The notes under the pieces are model-generated. The model was not told the origin of the DNA. It ran no database searches and saw only the letters and a list, made by a program, of their open reading frames with translations. Below are positions 1 through 9,235 of a stretch of DNA of 64,000 bases, piece after piece. Positions within the stretch are counted from its first letter, which is position 1. Every line of letters begins with the position of its first letter. The stretch is taken from contig NZ_CP045302.1 of the NCBI RefSeq assembly GCF_009363155.1, positions 2,204,001-2,268,000 on the forward strand, written 5' to 3'. Position numbers and translations under genes: made by a program. The stretch comes from Azotobacter salinestris (GTDB taxonomy: Bacteria > Pseudomonadota > Gammaproteobacteria > Pseudomonadales > Pseudomonadaceae).

Positions 1-175
1 AGAACGTGGACGTGAAGGGCTACCTGGCCGCCTGGGTTCCGGACCTCCAGGCCCAGGAGTGAACCTGCTCGTCACCGAGCGGTTCGCTTGAAGGGAGGGC
101 GGCTCGCCAGCGGGCCGTCCTCTCCGACCGATATTTTGTCTTGCTCCGCTTTGAAACCTCTCGACGCATGTTGAT
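1..175 (+). repeat. Upstream copy of diverged direct repeat flanking the 10-kb accessory block
   Basis: This segment matches 9987-10165 in order: the last codons of an alpha-amylase-like gene, its stop, a GC-rich hairpin (GGGCGGC...GCCGTCC type), and a stretch ending ACGCATGTTGA that corresponds to the start of gspC. The copies differ by many substitutions and small indels, so the duplication is not recent. Everything between them (IS remnants and two glycosidases) therefore lies inside a duplicated amylase/gspC junction. Recombination between the copies could delete the block, but the divergence makes this unlikely today. Confidence 0.75.
3..62 (+). CDS. 3' end of an alpha-amylase-like gene that starts before the window
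   Basis: The frame reads NVDVKGYLAAWVPDLQAQE and then TGA. The same C-terminus, with one conservative change, ends the remnant at 9769-10048, whose N-terminal piece carries a GH13 alpha-amylase signature. Bacterial liquefying amylases end with a short beta-sheet domain of this pattern (a charged turn, a G-S-V strand, then a WVP or YVQ end). I therefore read this as the C-terminus of a secreted alpha-amylase, probably intact upstream. Only 19 residues are visible, so the family call rests mainly on the second copy. Confidence 0.5.
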   Translation, partial: NVDVKGYLAAWVPDLQAQE

Positions 176-254
176 AGGCGCATCGAATCCCTCGAGCTGA
201 TGCGTAAGGAGGTCGCCTGGACTTGCCCCTCTCAAACCGGACACCGCAACCCCG

Positions 255-800
255 TTAAGTTGATGCCGCGGTCATTCGCCTGAACTCTCGAGGCGAGCGG
301 TAATTCGGGGCACTGTGCGGATGCTCCTTGTTGTAATGCTGGAAGGCAATCTCCAGGTTGCGTAGCGCCGTCAGGCGGTCCGGCCTGGGCATGTGGGCGA
401 TGTAATCGCGCTTGATCGTTTTCACGAAGCTTTTCGCCATGCCGTTGCTCTGTGGGCTGCAGGCCGGCGTGGTCAGCGGCAGCAAGCCGATCTCCCGGGC
501 GAAGGCCCGGGTCTGCTCGGCGGTGTAAGCCGAGCCGTTGTCGCTCAACCATTGGATCGGTGCAGGCGGCAACGTCTGGCCGAAGCGCCTCTCGACGGCC
601 TCGAGCATGACATCGCGGACATCGTCACCGCTGTAGCCGTGGGGGGTTGGCCATGGCTTCCCGGTCGCAGCAGTCGAGGGCAAAGGTCACGCGCAGGCGA
701 TCGCCATCGTCGCGGCGAAATTCGAAGCCATCCGAGCACCAGCGGGTGTTGCTCGTCTCGACCGCCACACGACCGTCATGGCGACGTGCGACGCCAAACT
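255..800 (-). pseudogene. IS3-family transposase OrfB remnant, frameshifted and 5'-truncated
   Basis: On the minus strand the frame at about 800-650 reads [20 protein letters not shown] and then a segment ending [14 protein letters not shown]. It then shifts frame and continues with [31 protein letters not shown], a segment ending CSPQSNGMA, and [15 protein letters not shown] to the stop. These are the DDE integrase-core blocks of IS3/IS2-type OrfB: the first Asp in ALDCCD, the second in SDNGSAY, and the Glu position in the SNG-x-A-x-x-F block, which reads A-K-S-F here, so the Glu also looks lost. The N-terminal half and OrfA are missing. No terminal repeats are recognisable. It is a decayed fragment. 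Confidence 0.85.
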
Positions 801-1258
801 GCACTAGCGACGCTACGGATGCAAAGAAGGATTCTTGCCAAACAAAATTCCAAAGGATAAGTTAGCGCTATCTTTATGGCGCTGAACTTGTCGGGGTGTG
901 TTTTCACCCAGCCACCCGCCCGCTTCCGACCAGTATCAGTGGCAAGCAACAACAACAACAAGCTAACGGCGACAGATTTCGCTTTACCATCAGCATTGAT
1001 TTGTGTAGGTAGCGCTGTCTCCATGCCAAGGAAGAAACCTATGCTTTCCTCCAGCTCCATGGTGCTGAACACGGGTTCGCCGATCGCCGCCAACCCTGCA
1101 CTCCTAAAGCGCTTTGCCAGCGCAGTGATCTCATTCTCAAGCACCGGAATTTCCGCCTCCCGTCCTCCGCACACCTTCACGACGAAGCGCATGGTGCAGG
1201 CGGCCGGCGGTAGAGCTGCCTCTCGCAGCGCCCCGGCAGGTCCAATCCCCTCACTCAT
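776..1258 (-). CDS. Possible hypothetical protein, 3'-truncated by the IS3 remnant
   Basis: A minus-strand frame starting [15 protein letters not shown] runs 160 codons. Its middle looks protein-like: [19 protein letters not shown], then [18 protein letters not shown], a Leu-rich helix, and [21 protein letters not shown] do not recognise the family. The last dozen residues and the stop lie inside the neighbouring IS3 remnant, so the reading frame seems cut and fused to IS sequence. No convincing ribosome binding site precedes the ATG. The opposite strand is also open (876-1373), which weakens the case. Treat this as a possible broken gene. Confidence 0.3.
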   Translation of the reverse strand: MSEGIGPAGALREAALPPAACTMRFVVKVCGGREAEIPVLENEITALAKRFRSAGLAAIGEPVFSTMELEESIGFFLGMETALPTQINADGKAKSVAVSLLLLLLATDTGRKRAGGWVKTHPDKFSAIKIALTYPLEFCLARILLCIRSVASAVWRRTSP

Positions 1259-1480
1259 CGAGCAATACCCAACCATGCCGGGCCGGCAAATCTCCCCGTG
1301 GTTGCGTATCGGGGAGGCGTTGCCAGCGCGCGCCCCTCGATGCCTCGAAGCGATGGCTCGAAGCTTCGGCTGAGACTCGCTGAACGATCCTCCCCCATCC
1401 AAAGCAACCGGCTCCCGCTCGGAGCGGCTGCGACGGCGATTTTCCAACGTTGTTATCCCCCCTCAAAAAAAGGAAATGAC

Positions 1481-3898
1481 ATGCAGCCAACAAGGTTCCG
1501 CAAAACACTGCTGAGCGTCATGGTAAGCGCCGTGGGCCTCTGTCAAACCGCGCTGGGTGCCGCCCCCGGTACCGGCGTGGTGGAGAGCGTGGCCCCGGGC
1601 GCGCCGGGAAACGCACCGTTCTGGTCCTATTCGGGAAAAACCGGTATCGGCACCTCCTACGAGCAGTACAACGAAGATGGCCAATATGCCCCTTCGGCGG
1701 CCACCGGCCCCGTGTCGAAAGTCTGGTTCTCCCTGGCCCAGGGGATCATCACCGAGACCATGTTCGGCTTGATTCATGAAGCTCAGCTCAGGGAGTTGCA
1801 ACTGGTTATCCAGGGGCCGGACTTCGTGGATCTGGAAGCGCAGGACACCGACAGCGAAATTCACTACCTGTCGGTCGACGGCGAGGGCCGCCCCAATTCG
1901 CTCGCCTACAAGATCATCAATCGCGACAAGGAAGGCCTGTACGAGATCGAGAAACACGTGTTCACCGATCCGAACACGAACTCCCTGATGATGCGGGTCA
2001 TCTTCCGCAGCACCGATCCGGCCATCCAGGCCTATGTGCACGTCGATCCGGCGATCGGCAACACCGGCAGCGGCGACACCGCCTTCGTCGACCGGCAGGC
2101 GCTGTACGCCCAGCAAGACGAGACGACGCTGGTGGTCAAGGCCAGCCAGCCCCTGGAGAACGCCACCGTCGGCTTTGCCGGAACCTCCGACGGCCTGACC
2201 GACCTGAAGAAGGATGGCAAGCTCGACAACCAGCACACCAGCACTGGGTCACAGCAGGGCAACGTCGCCCTGCTGGCGCGCCTTCCCTTGAAGGGCACCG
2301 AAACCACAATCGACTTGGTCGTCGGGTTCGGGAAGAGCCGCACGGAGGCCGACAAGGCCGCGGACAAGACGCTTGCCCGCGGCTACGCCAAGGTGCTGGC
2401 CCACTACAATGGCGAGGGCAAGGCGATCGGCTGGCAGGATTATCTGCAATCCCTGTCCGCCCTGCCGGCCATGTATGCGCAGAGCACGGACAACGGCAAG
2501 CTGCTCAACGTCAGCGCCATGGTGCTCAAGGCCCAGGAGGACAAGAGCAACGCCGGGGCGCTGATCGCCTCCCTGTCCAACCCCTGGGGCGATACGACTT
2601 CCGCCGAGCAGAGCAGTACCGGCTACAAGGCCGTCTGGCCACGTGACTTCTATCAGTGCGCGATGGCGCTGCTGGCGCTCGGCGACCGCCAGACGCCGAA
2701 GGTTGCCTTCGAATACCTGAAGAAGGTTCAGGTCAGAGAAGACACCCCCGGCAACGAGGGCGCTACCGGCTGGTTCCTGCAAAAGACCCATGTCGATGGC
2801 GAGCTCGAATGGATGTCGGTCCAGCTCGACCAGACCGCCATGCCCATCATGCTGGGCTGGAAACTCTGGCAGGCCGGGATACTGGACGACAACCAGATCA
2901 CCGACTGGTACCAGAACATGCTCAAGCCGGCGGCGGAATTCCTGGTCAAGGGCGGCCAGATCAAACTCGGCTGGAACGATTGGAACATCACCCCACCGCT
3001 GACCCAGCAGGAGCGCTGGGAAGAGCAATGGGGCTACTCGCCCTCGACCACGGCAGCACTCATCGCCGGCCTGACAGCGGCCTCCGACATCGCCGAGCAT
3101 GCGGGTGATACCAATGCGGCGCAGACTTTCCTGAACACCGCAAAGGATTACTCCGACAAAGTGGAAGCGAGCATGTTCACCCGCAGCGGCGAGCTGGGCG
3201 ACGGACGCTATTACCTGCGCATTACCCAGAACGACGACCCCAACGACGGCGGCACCCTGAGTTACAGCAACGGCTATGCCGGACTGCCGGAAAGCCAGAT
3301 TCTCGACGCCGGTTTTCTGGAGCTGGTGCGTTACGGCGTTCGGCCCGCCACCGATCCCCACATCGTCGATTCGCTGGGAGAGCTCGACAGCCAGGTGCTG
3401 CCCGAGCACCTGAAGCTTAAATACACCTTCACCTACCCCGGAGTCGTAGGCGAATTCCCCGGCTGGCGTCGCTACGGCAACGATGGCTACGGCGAAAATC
3501 TAAACACCGGCGGCAATTGGATGACCTCCGAGCCGGGCTCGGACCGGGGCCGGGTCTGGCCGTTCTTTACCGGCGAGCGGGGCCATTACGAGCTGGCACT
3601 CGCCAAGGCCCGGTTGCCGGAAGGGGTCAGCGCGTTGAGCGACGAGCAACTGATGCAGCTCAAAAACACCTACGTCAAGAGCATGGAGCTGTTCGCCAAT
3701 GAAGGCATGATGCTGCCGGAACAGGTCTGGGACGGCGTGGGTGACAACAGCACCCATGGCTTCGAGAAGGGAGAAGGCACGAACTCCGCCACCCCCCTGG
3801 CCTGGACCCATGCCGAATACGTCAAGCTGGTTCGCTCGATGACCGACCAGGCAGTGTGGGATCACTACCCCATCGTCCCGGAAAAACTCGCGCAATGA
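1481..3898 (+). CDS. Secreted GH15 glucoamylase/glucodextranase-type glycosidase
   Basis: The 805-residue protein is predicted to release glucose from the non-reducing ends of starch-type alpha-glucans. The start at 1481 follows AAAAAAAGGAAATGAC, a good ribosome binding site; the open frame extends upstream but that part is not protein-like. Residues 1-28 form a signal peptide ending near ALGAA. Residues 30-290 resemble the beta-sandwich N domain of glucodextranase and bacterial glucoamylase. The rest is an (alpha/alpha)6 GH15 barrel with WPRDFYQ near 385, ERWEEQWGYSPST near 511 (first catalytic Glu region) and PEQVWDG near 746 (second catalytic Glu). It lies in the amylase/T2SS neighbourhood, so Gsp export is likely but inferred. 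A strong terminator follows. Confidence 0.9.
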   Translation: MQPTRFRKTLLSVMVSAVGLCQTALGAAPGTGVVESVAPGAPGNAPFWSYSGKTGIGTSYEQYNEDGQYAPSAATGPVSKVWFSLAQGIITETMFGLIHEAQLRELQLVIQGPDFVDLEAQDTDSEIHYLSVDGEGRPNSLAYKIINRDKEGLYEIEKHVFTDPNTNSLMMRVIFRSTDPAIQAYVHVDPAIGNTGSGDTAFVDRQALYAQQDETTLVVKASQPLENATVGFAGTSDGLTDLKKDGKLDNQHTSTGSQQGNVALLARLPLKGTETTIDLVVGFGKSRTEADKAADKTLARGYAKVLAHYNGEGKAIGWQDYLQSLSALPAMYAQSTDNGKLLNVSAMVLKAQEDKSNAGALIASLSNPWGDTTSAEQSSTGYKAVWPRDFYQCAMALLALGDRQTPKVAFEYLKKVQVREDTPGNEGATGWFLQKTHVDGELEWMSVQLDQTAMPIMLGWKLWQAGILDDNQITDWYQNMLKPAAEFLVKGGQIKLGWNDWNITPPLTQQERWEEQWGYSPSTTAALIAGLTAASDIAEHAGDTNAAQTFLNTAKDYSDKVEASMFTRSGELGDGRYYLRITQNDDPNDGGTLSYSNGYAGLPESQILDAGFLELVRYGVRPATDPHIVDSLGELDSQVLPEHLKLKYTFTYPGVVGEFPGWRRYGNDGYGENLNTGGNWMTSEPGSDRGRVWPFFTGERGHYELALAKARLPEGVSALSDEQLMQLKNTYVKSMELFANEGMMLPEQVWDGVGDNSTHGFEKGEGTNSATPLAWTHAEYVKLVRSMTDQAVWDHYPIVPEKLAQ

Positions 3899-3914
3899 CC
3901 TGAGGGTGTACATC

Positions 3915-3952
3915 GCACCGGGCAAGCGCCGCACCGCTTGCCCGGTGCTTTC
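3915..3952 (+). terminator. Intrinsic terminator after the GH15 gene
   Basis: A perfect 14-bp stem (GCACCGGGCAAGCG at 3915-3928 with its complement at 3935-3948), a six-base loop and a following TTTC, 17 bases after the GH15 stop codon. Confidence 0.8.
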
Positions 3953-4414
3953 AGGCGCTTGTGGCCGCGCTCGGTAACTCAACCTCATGGCATATCGGCG
4001 TGACCGGGGCAGAACGGTGCTCGAGCAGACCGCGTGAGGAACCAGCGATCTCCTTGCAGACTGCCTTCCGTCGGCGGCAATAATCCATGGCAGCCAGGGG
4101 GAAGCCCGATGGGCCTGAGCCTCTTTGTTCAAGCCTGCCCTTCCCATCCAGGTGGAGCTGCCCCTGATGGGCGCCAGCGGTCAATTCAGGCTCACGGCAG
4201 CGATCCAGTGCAAGGTCGCAGCGGCGAGCCGCTACTCTCGTGTTCTCGTAGCGAACGGGACCAAATCGAGCGGAGCAGGCCAGGATGACCTGACGTAAGG
4301 CGGTCGGGTCGCGAATGAACCGCTCCGGGAATCTCGGAGGCTCCAACCTTTGAGAGGATGGAGCCATGAAGTCAGCAACGAAGTATTCCCCTGAAGTCCG
4401 ATAACGGGCGGTTC
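3953..4414. other. Degenerate region between GH15 and the IS6 remnant, no gene recognised
   Basis: Minus-strand frames are open here (for example 3951-4367) but match no family I know and have no start signals. The region lies on the 3' side of a decayed IS6 transposase and is probably insertion-sequence debris or scar sequence. Confidence 0.4.
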
Positions 4415-4569
4415 AAACCCCACCGACCAGCGCCGTACTGTCTCGTAGGTCAGCTCGATGCCACACGCAGCCAGCAACTCTTCGACCATGCGCAGGCTCA
4501 AGAGGGAAACGGTAGTACAGCCACACCGCATATCATCTCGGGTGGGAAGCGGTAACCGGCATAGGAAAC
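4415..4569 (-). pseudogene. IS6-family transposase N-terminal remnant, split by the IS4 element
   Basis: Three consecutive minus-strand frames rebuild the start of an IS6/IS26-type transposase: SYAGYRFPPEM, then WLYYRFPL, then LSLRMVEELLAACGIELTYE continuing to ETVRRWSVGF. This is the family's conserved N-terminal block with a zinc-finger-like and HTH region. At least two frameshifts and an in-frame TGA separate the pieces. The DDE domain is not recognisable. The first codons (about 6104 onward on the minus strand) lie on the far side of the IS4 insertion, so the IS4 element hopped into this gene. Confidence 0.75.
4561..4569. repeat. 9-bp target site duplication, left copy
   Basis: CATAGGAAA immediately left of the IS4 element is identical to 6095-6103 on its right side. 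Nine bases is the duplication length usual for IS50/Tn5-type IS4-family elements. Confidence 0.9.
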
Positions 4570-6094
4570 TTTCAATTACCCATAGCGGGAAGCGACGAGT
4601 AGTGCTCCCAGCTTGATGTCCATGAGACGGCACCAGCCTCGCCAGAGAACGACATTGCCGGGTGGCGGATCCGAGGCACGGGCGAGATAGCCGCCAAGCC
4701 TCGCAATGTGAATCAGGTAGTCGGAAAGTGTCCTCGATGGAGGAGGTTGGCCGGTGGCGTCGATCATCCGGTCAAGCAGGCCAATTTCGTCCCGGGTCAA
4801 GGCAATGCGGGGAGAGGCCTCGGGCTCGGTGCGGTTGAGCATGGTCATCCAGAACAGACGCCAGGCAATGATGCAGAACAAGGCTATGAGATTGACCAGA
4901 CGCTCGGCCGTCCTGAGCCTGGCTTCCTCCGCACGGCAGCCGGATTTCAGGATCTTGTGGAACGACTCGATCTTCCAGCGCAGGGCATACCAGTCAAGCT
5001 TCTCGATCGCCTCCTGCGGCGAGGTGACCGGCAAGTCGGTGATGAGTTGCCAGTCGATGGCCGGCCTGCCGCTCGGCTCCCCACGCTCCCGCGCCTGGAT
5101 CACGGTCAGGTCGATGGCCGAATAACGTTTCTGCTTGCCGATCGGCGGTAGCACGTGGATACGACGATAACGAAGCTCGACGATGGCTCGGGTGGTTTTC
5201 CTGCCCTCTTCGACCAGGACGTCATGAAGTCCCTGGACGGCAACCTCGCTCATCTGGTCGGCAATCGTCTGTTTGCCGCTGCCGGCCAGGCGGTCGACAC
5301 AGGTCCTGACAAGGAAATGGGTACCGGCAGAGCGTGCCGCACAGAAGAACTCATAGATATCGTTTTCCCGGTCCCCGACATGGACCAGCCGTGCCGGATC
5401 GCCGAGCAGCGCGGTAGCATCGCGCAGGTTTTCCAGCCAGCGGACGCTCTCCTTGTGCTCGATCGGCACGCGGGTCGGATTGATCCGGCGCTTGAGAGCC
5501 GTCACTCCCCTGAACTTCGAGCGTGTCCAGAAGCGGATTGCGGCCAGTCCCAGGGGGAGCCCCTCCGGCGTGACGACCAGGCTGGAATGCATCAGCAGGC
5601 CACAGAGCGTATGCATGGGCCTGCGGCCATCGGTTTTCCGGCCGGGGATGGTGGTAAGCGTGCCGATCTGCTCGGGGTGCGCCCGCTTGTACGAAAACTC
5701 GGTCGTATCCTGAAGGACCAGCAGGGGACCGTCGACGGCAGCAGCGCGAATACGCGTCGACTGGAAATGCCCGGCCAGAATCCGCGCCTCGTCTACTGCC
5801 GTGTTGGAAAGGAAGCGGTAGGCCGCCTTGGTATTCGCCCAGTCCTGGCAGGCCAGCGGGATGGGTTCTCCCACGGCATTCGCCATTTGCAGCAGCAGCT
5901 TGCGCAGCCGCCGGCCAAGGCGTTCGTCCCGGAACGTCGAGCCGGCGAGTTCCTGTTCAATCCAGGAGGCGTCAGCCAAAACAGAGCGGTCCATGGGACA
6001 CCTCGGCTATGCGTTTCGGTGCCTCCAATGAATCATGGGGCGACCTCTTGTCACAAGCTCATATGGACCGGTCGCAGATATGGGTAATTGAAAG
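4570..6094 (-). mobile_element. Complete IS4-family insertion sequence, 1525 bp
   Basis: The ends are a perfect 16-bp inverted repeat: CTTTCAATTACCCATA at 4570-4585 and its complement at 6079-6094. Both ends are flanked by the 9-bp direct repeat CATAGGAAA. One transposase gene (4576-5994, minus strand) fills the element. Intact ends, an intact frame and a perfect target duplication suggest a fairly recent and possibly still active insertion. The target was an already decaying IS6-family transposase gene. Confidence 0.95.
4576..5994 (-). CDS. IS4-family (Tn5/IS50-like) transposase
   Basis: The 472-residue protein catalyses cut-and-paste transposition of the element that contains it. DDE residues are visible: Asp96 in VLQDTTEF, Asp208 in HVGDRENDIYEF, and the IS4 signature Y-(2)-R-(3)-E-(6)-K as Tyr336, Arg339, Glu343, Lys350 in WYALRWKIESFHKILK. 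The N-terminus (ASWIEQELAGSTFRDERLGR) is the usual Tn5-type DNA-binding segment, and length is normal for the group. The stop sits 6 bp inside the left end of the element. No frameshift or missing catalytic residue is seen. Confidence 0.95.
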   Translation of the reverse strand: MDRSVLADASWIEQELAGSTFRDERLGRRLRKLLLQMANAVGEPIPLACQDWANTKAAYRFLSNTAVDEARILAGHFQSTRIRAAAVDGPLLVLQDTTEFSYKRAHPEQIGTLTTIPGRKTDGRRPMHTLCGLLMHSSLVVTPEGLPLGLAAIRFWTRSKFRGVTALKRRINPTRVPIEHKESVRWLENLRDATALLGDPARLVHVGDRENDIYEFFCAARSAGTHFLVRTCVDRLAGSGKQTIADQMSEVAVQGLHDVLVEEGRKTTRAIVELRYRRIHVLPPIGKQKRYSAIDLTVIQARERGEPSGRPAIDWQLITDLPVTSPQEAIEKLDWYALRWKIESFHKILKSGCRAEEARLRTAERLVNLIALFCIIAWRLFWMTMLNRTEPEASPRIALTRDEIGLLDRMIDATGQPPPSRTLSDYLIHIARLGGYLARASDPPPGNVVLWRGWCRLMDIKLGALLVASRYG

Positions 6095-6103
6095 CATAGG
6101 AAA
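6095..6103. repeat. 9-bp target site duplication, right copy
   Basis: CATAGGAAA, identical to 4561-4569. The minus-strand sequence reading away from the element here continues the IS6-type frame, which confirms the insertion point. Confidence 0.9.
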
Positions 6104-6125
6104 TGGCATCGGTGACAAGGGCGTC
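6104..6125 (-). pseudogene. First codons of the IS6-family transposase remnant, beyond the IS4 insertion
   Basis: With one copy of the target duplication removed, the minus-strand frame reads VTDAIS-YAGYRFPPEM across the junction, matching the usual start of IS6 transposases. Only a few codons lie on this side, and no clear start codon is visible. Confidence 0.5.
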
Positions 6126-6201
6126 GTGCTGCAGAGTGGCTCGTTTTATAGCTGGGATTGTCGCCGCATCTCCGTCAACCTGCCAACAACGTGACAGTGC
6201 C

Positions 6202-6230
6202 GGCAGCCAAAAGCCGTGCTTTTGGCTGCC
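6202..6230. terminator. Perfect 12-bp hairpin between the IS block and the minus-strand glycosidase
   Basis: GGCAGCCAAAAG (6202-6213) pairs with CTTTTGGCTGCC (6219-6230) around a five-base loop. It lies 43 bp past the stop of the 6273-8891 gene and may end that transcript, although the U-run is weak on either strand. Confidence 0.5.
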
Positions 6231-6272
6231 TCTTAACCTGAACGTTCGGCGTCACCGATCAGGCATGCATGC

Positions 6273-8891
6273 TTAGCGGATGTCCGAAGGCCCGAGTTTC
6301 ACAATCCGCACCTTGGCAATGCTGGCCCGATTGACAGGACCGCCTATTCCGCCGCTACCGGAATAGAGGGCATTCGACTTCAGATAACTCATATTGAAAT
6401 AATCGCTGAACACGAGACGATAGGTCCCGGGTTCCAGATCGACCGCCATCTCCGTAGACGTCCTCAGCGGTTGCTCACCATTACGCGGATCGACATGCGG
6501 CATTTGCACGATACCGGTAGCTACCACCTTGTTGCGGCCTCTCAGCACGTCAATTTGTTTCACCGCGTTGGTGACCCCGGTATTAATGGCATATTGATGG
6601 TTGTTATAGACCAGCTCGATGGCGTAGCGACCAGACTCCCTGATAGAGATGTCCTGGATTTCCAGCGTATCGGTGGGAGCACCCCAGTCGCGCAACGTCG
6701 GCTCGGTAATACCGTCAGAGGGCGGCGTTACCGCAACATTACTAAGCACGCGAGCATCGGTCACAGGAATGACCTGGACCGCTGCCTCATCGGAGCAGAA
6801 CGGCGCCGAATGATGCGAACGATGGCCACTGCTGCTGAAGACTGCCTGCACTGCATAGCAGACACGGGATCCGGCGGGAGCCTTGCTGCGGTCAGTCCAG
6901 CTCATCTGCGTCAATCGATCGTCAACGAGCTTGCCATCCCGGAAAATACGATAGTACACCGAGTCGCTCGAAATTCCGGTATTTCCATTATCCGTAAAGT
7001 GGACAGTGTACTTGCCATCTTTTTGCACAATGGAGGTGACCTGCGGTTCGACAGGAGCAAAGACACGCGGATCCCGATGATCGCCTGGATCGACCTCTGG
7101 CGCCATGGTGATACGCGTATCACCGGCATGCAAATCACCGAAGTCGACTTCGATGACGTTCGCAGCATCGTTCAGCTGACTTTCTTCGATGACGCCGGTA
7201 ACCGGCGCTCCGTTCAAGCGTACCGTCTCAACCATGTAGTAGCCTGTCCCGGACATCGCCTCCGGCAAATTCAGCACCACGTCGAGAGAGCGGCCCTTGT
7301 AGTGGAGTCCGGAAAGCCGTGCCTGGGGTGAATTACCGAACAACTGCCGTGCTTTGGCCGTAAGGAATGGTTCGACCGTAATTCCAGACTTGTGGACTTG
7401 ATATCCAAATATCGTCCCGATGACCATATTCAGATAACCCGCGACAGACCACAGCTGACGCTTGGAGTTGATCACCGGGCCATCATCATAAAAAGGCTTT
7501 CCGGTCAGCCACTCCAGGTTTTCCATGTTGGAGAGATTCAATGCCGCTCCCCGCACGAGGGATTGGATCGCGTTATCTGCGACCGCCGCATTACGGACCT
7601 TGGCAGCCGCCTGCAGCTCATATGCAGTGACAAAGGGCCATAGCGCACGGTTGTGATAGACCTCTATACCCGGCTGCTGCGGGTAATACACCGGAACGCC
7701 CAGCTCGCCATGCGGATAGTTGGCCAGAACCTCCGATGCACGGCTTGACGGAGCGATCCCGCTCAGGATGGCCAGAGCCGAGCCGAGCATGTCGAATTTT
7801 TCGACGGGTGCCTGATCCTCGGCCGCGCTCGTCAGACTCGCGTATAAACCAGCCTCTTCCAGCCAGAAATGTTTATTGATTTTGTCCTTCAGCGCATCGG
7901 CCCAATCACCATAGCGCTGCGCCAGCGGCGCATCACCATGTTCACGGGCCAGTCGCGCGGTCAGTCGCAGCGCCTGGTAATGAACGACGTTGGTCGACAG
8001 AGCCTTGGACTCGGACATGTGACTCAGGTTATCGACGATCCAGGTCGCGTAGGTCTGCGTGCGCCAGTCAAGATAGGATTGCTCACCGTTATACAGGCCG
8101 AGCGCCTGATCGAATGCCGCCTGGCGATCAGCTTCAATGGTGCCGCGCAAGGCGGCGTAGGCATAATCCGAGAACTTGTCGTAGGCCTCACCGGACAGGC
8201 TGTTGAGAACGCTTTCGGCCGCCAGAGCCCAGGTCACACGGTCCGTGCTCACCGGCCAACTGCCGCCGGAGCCGGTATCCTGGACAATCTGAAGGGTGCC
8301 CTCGGGAAGGCTCGCAGGCGACTGAGCCCCTTCACGGAAGTCGCTGGTCTTGAAGCGCAGCGAATTGATAACTTGCGCAGGATTAAGCTCGGCCAAGCCG
8401 AGCCGGGCCGCATAGGACAAGTCACGGGTCCAGACGTAGGTCCATTTTTCTCCTGTCTGGAAACAGTTGCAGGCAATGGGCTCGCCAGCGTTGTAGCTGC
8501 CGTCACGGATCTCGCTGACACTCAGCATCTTCAAGTCGTCCATGGCCATGGCGAACAGGCCATCGAACATCAAATTGCCGCTCCGCAGCAAGGGGTGCGC
8601 GGCATCTTCGGTGAAAATCCGCTGCTTCTCGGCATCGTCACGAAGGTCCATCGTCGTGCTGATCGTATAGGTGCGCTGCGCCGCTTCCTGATTGGTTACC
8701 GACACGGTGACCGTTTCATCGCGAGCGTTCGGCTCGAGTGGATAGGCTGGGAAGATCACCGAGTTATCTACCCCGTCCTCCCCGGTCTGGGCTGCCTGGG
8801 GATTGTCAGCATAAGCGCCCCCGTAGAGCGACGCCAAGGATAGCGCTACAGCGGTCATAGCAGTGGTGCCAAGATATTTGCGACGAAACAT
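6273..8891 (-). CDS. Secreted six-hairpin (MGH1/GH63-like) glycosidase with accessory C-terminal domains
   Basis: The 872-residue protein starts after AGGAAGCTCGT on the minus strand and has a signal peptide (residues 1-28, ending GGAYA). Residues 100-560 look like an (alpha/alpha)6 barrel of the glycogen-debranching/GH63-like type: GEKWTYVWTRDLSYAARLGL holds the W-x-R-D block (154-157), and later come TYATWIVDNLSHM, VYHNRALWPFVTAYELQAAA and KPFYDDGPVINSKRQLWSVA. From about 600 on there is a fibronectin-like segment (KYTVHFTDNGNTGISSDSVY, YRIFRDGKLVDDR) and then a beta-sandwich that may bind carbohydrate. The substrate is unknown; its position beside GH15 and amylase genes suggests alpha-glucans. 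Export through the neighbouring Gsp system is inferred. Confidence 0.75.
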   Translation of the reverse strand: MFRRKYLGTTAMTAVALSLASLYGGAYADNPQAAQTGEDGVDNSVIFPAYPLEPNARDETVTVSVTNQEAAQRTYTISTTMDLRDDAEKQRIFTEDAAHPLLRSGNLMFDGLFAMAMDDLKMLSVSEIRDGSYNAGEPIACNCFQTGEKWTYVWTRDLSYAARLGLAELNPAQVINSLRFKTSDFREGAQSPASLPEGTLQIVQDTGSGGSWPVSTDRVTWALAAESVLNSLSGEAYDKFSDYAYAALRGTIEADRQAAFDQALGLYNGEQSYLDWRTQTYATWIVDNLSHMSESKALSTNVVHYQALRLTARLAREHGDAPLAQRYGDWADALKDKINKHFWLEEAGLYASLTSAAEDQAPVEKFDMLGSALAILSGIAPSSRASEVLANYPHGELGVPVYYPQQPGIEVYHNRALWPFVTAYELQAAAKVRNAAVADNAIQSLVRGAALNLSNMENLEWLTGKPFYDDGPVINSKRQLWSVAGYLNMVIGTIFGYQVHKSGITVEPFLTAKARQLFGNSPQARLSGLHYKGRSLDVVLNLPEAMSGTGYYMVETVRLNGAPVTGVIEESQLNDAANVIEVDFGDLHAGDTRITMAPEVDPGDHRDPRVFAPVEPQVTSIVQKDGKYTVHFTDNGNTGISSDSVYYRIFRDGKLVDDRLTQMSWTDRSKAPAGSRVCYAVQAVFSSSGHRSHHSAPFCSDEAAVQVIPVTDARVLSNVAVTPPSDGITEPTLRDWGAPTDTLEIQDISIRESGRYAIELVYNNHQYAINTGVTNAVKQIDVLRGRNKVVATGIVQMPHVDPRNGEQPLRTSTEMAVDLEPGTYRLVFSDYFNMSYLKSNALYSGSGGIGGPVNRASIAKVRIVKLGPSDIR

Positions 8892-9235
8892 ACGAGCTTC
8901 CTATTGTTGGGATTATTGGTAAGCAAGAGGCGCGTTTCCTTGCGTATCGCGCTTTTTCCTTGAGGTGTACGACCTCAGGAGCAAGGGCCCCAGGGTCGGA
9001 AGTCAGTGGCGGAGGGATTTGACTCGTAGCTGCAGATAACCGCAGCAGGCAATGTCCGCTGTCTTCCCGGTGCAGAGTGGCTGCCAGGAAAAGGCCAAGG
9101 GCATCTAGGGGAAGGAGGAACATCGCCCACGATCGTGCGCGCATGGACAGCTGGAAGCATTAGGGATACCTCTTAGCTCTGAGACAGCGCTTTCTTTGCG
9201 ATCCGTAACACCGCAAAGCAGAGTCTGCTACTGCC

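Noticed and set aside
3951..4367. 139-codon minus-strand open frame next to the IS6 remnant
   Set aside because: No family match by eye, no start signal, and it sits in IS debris. Listed only as a degenerate region.
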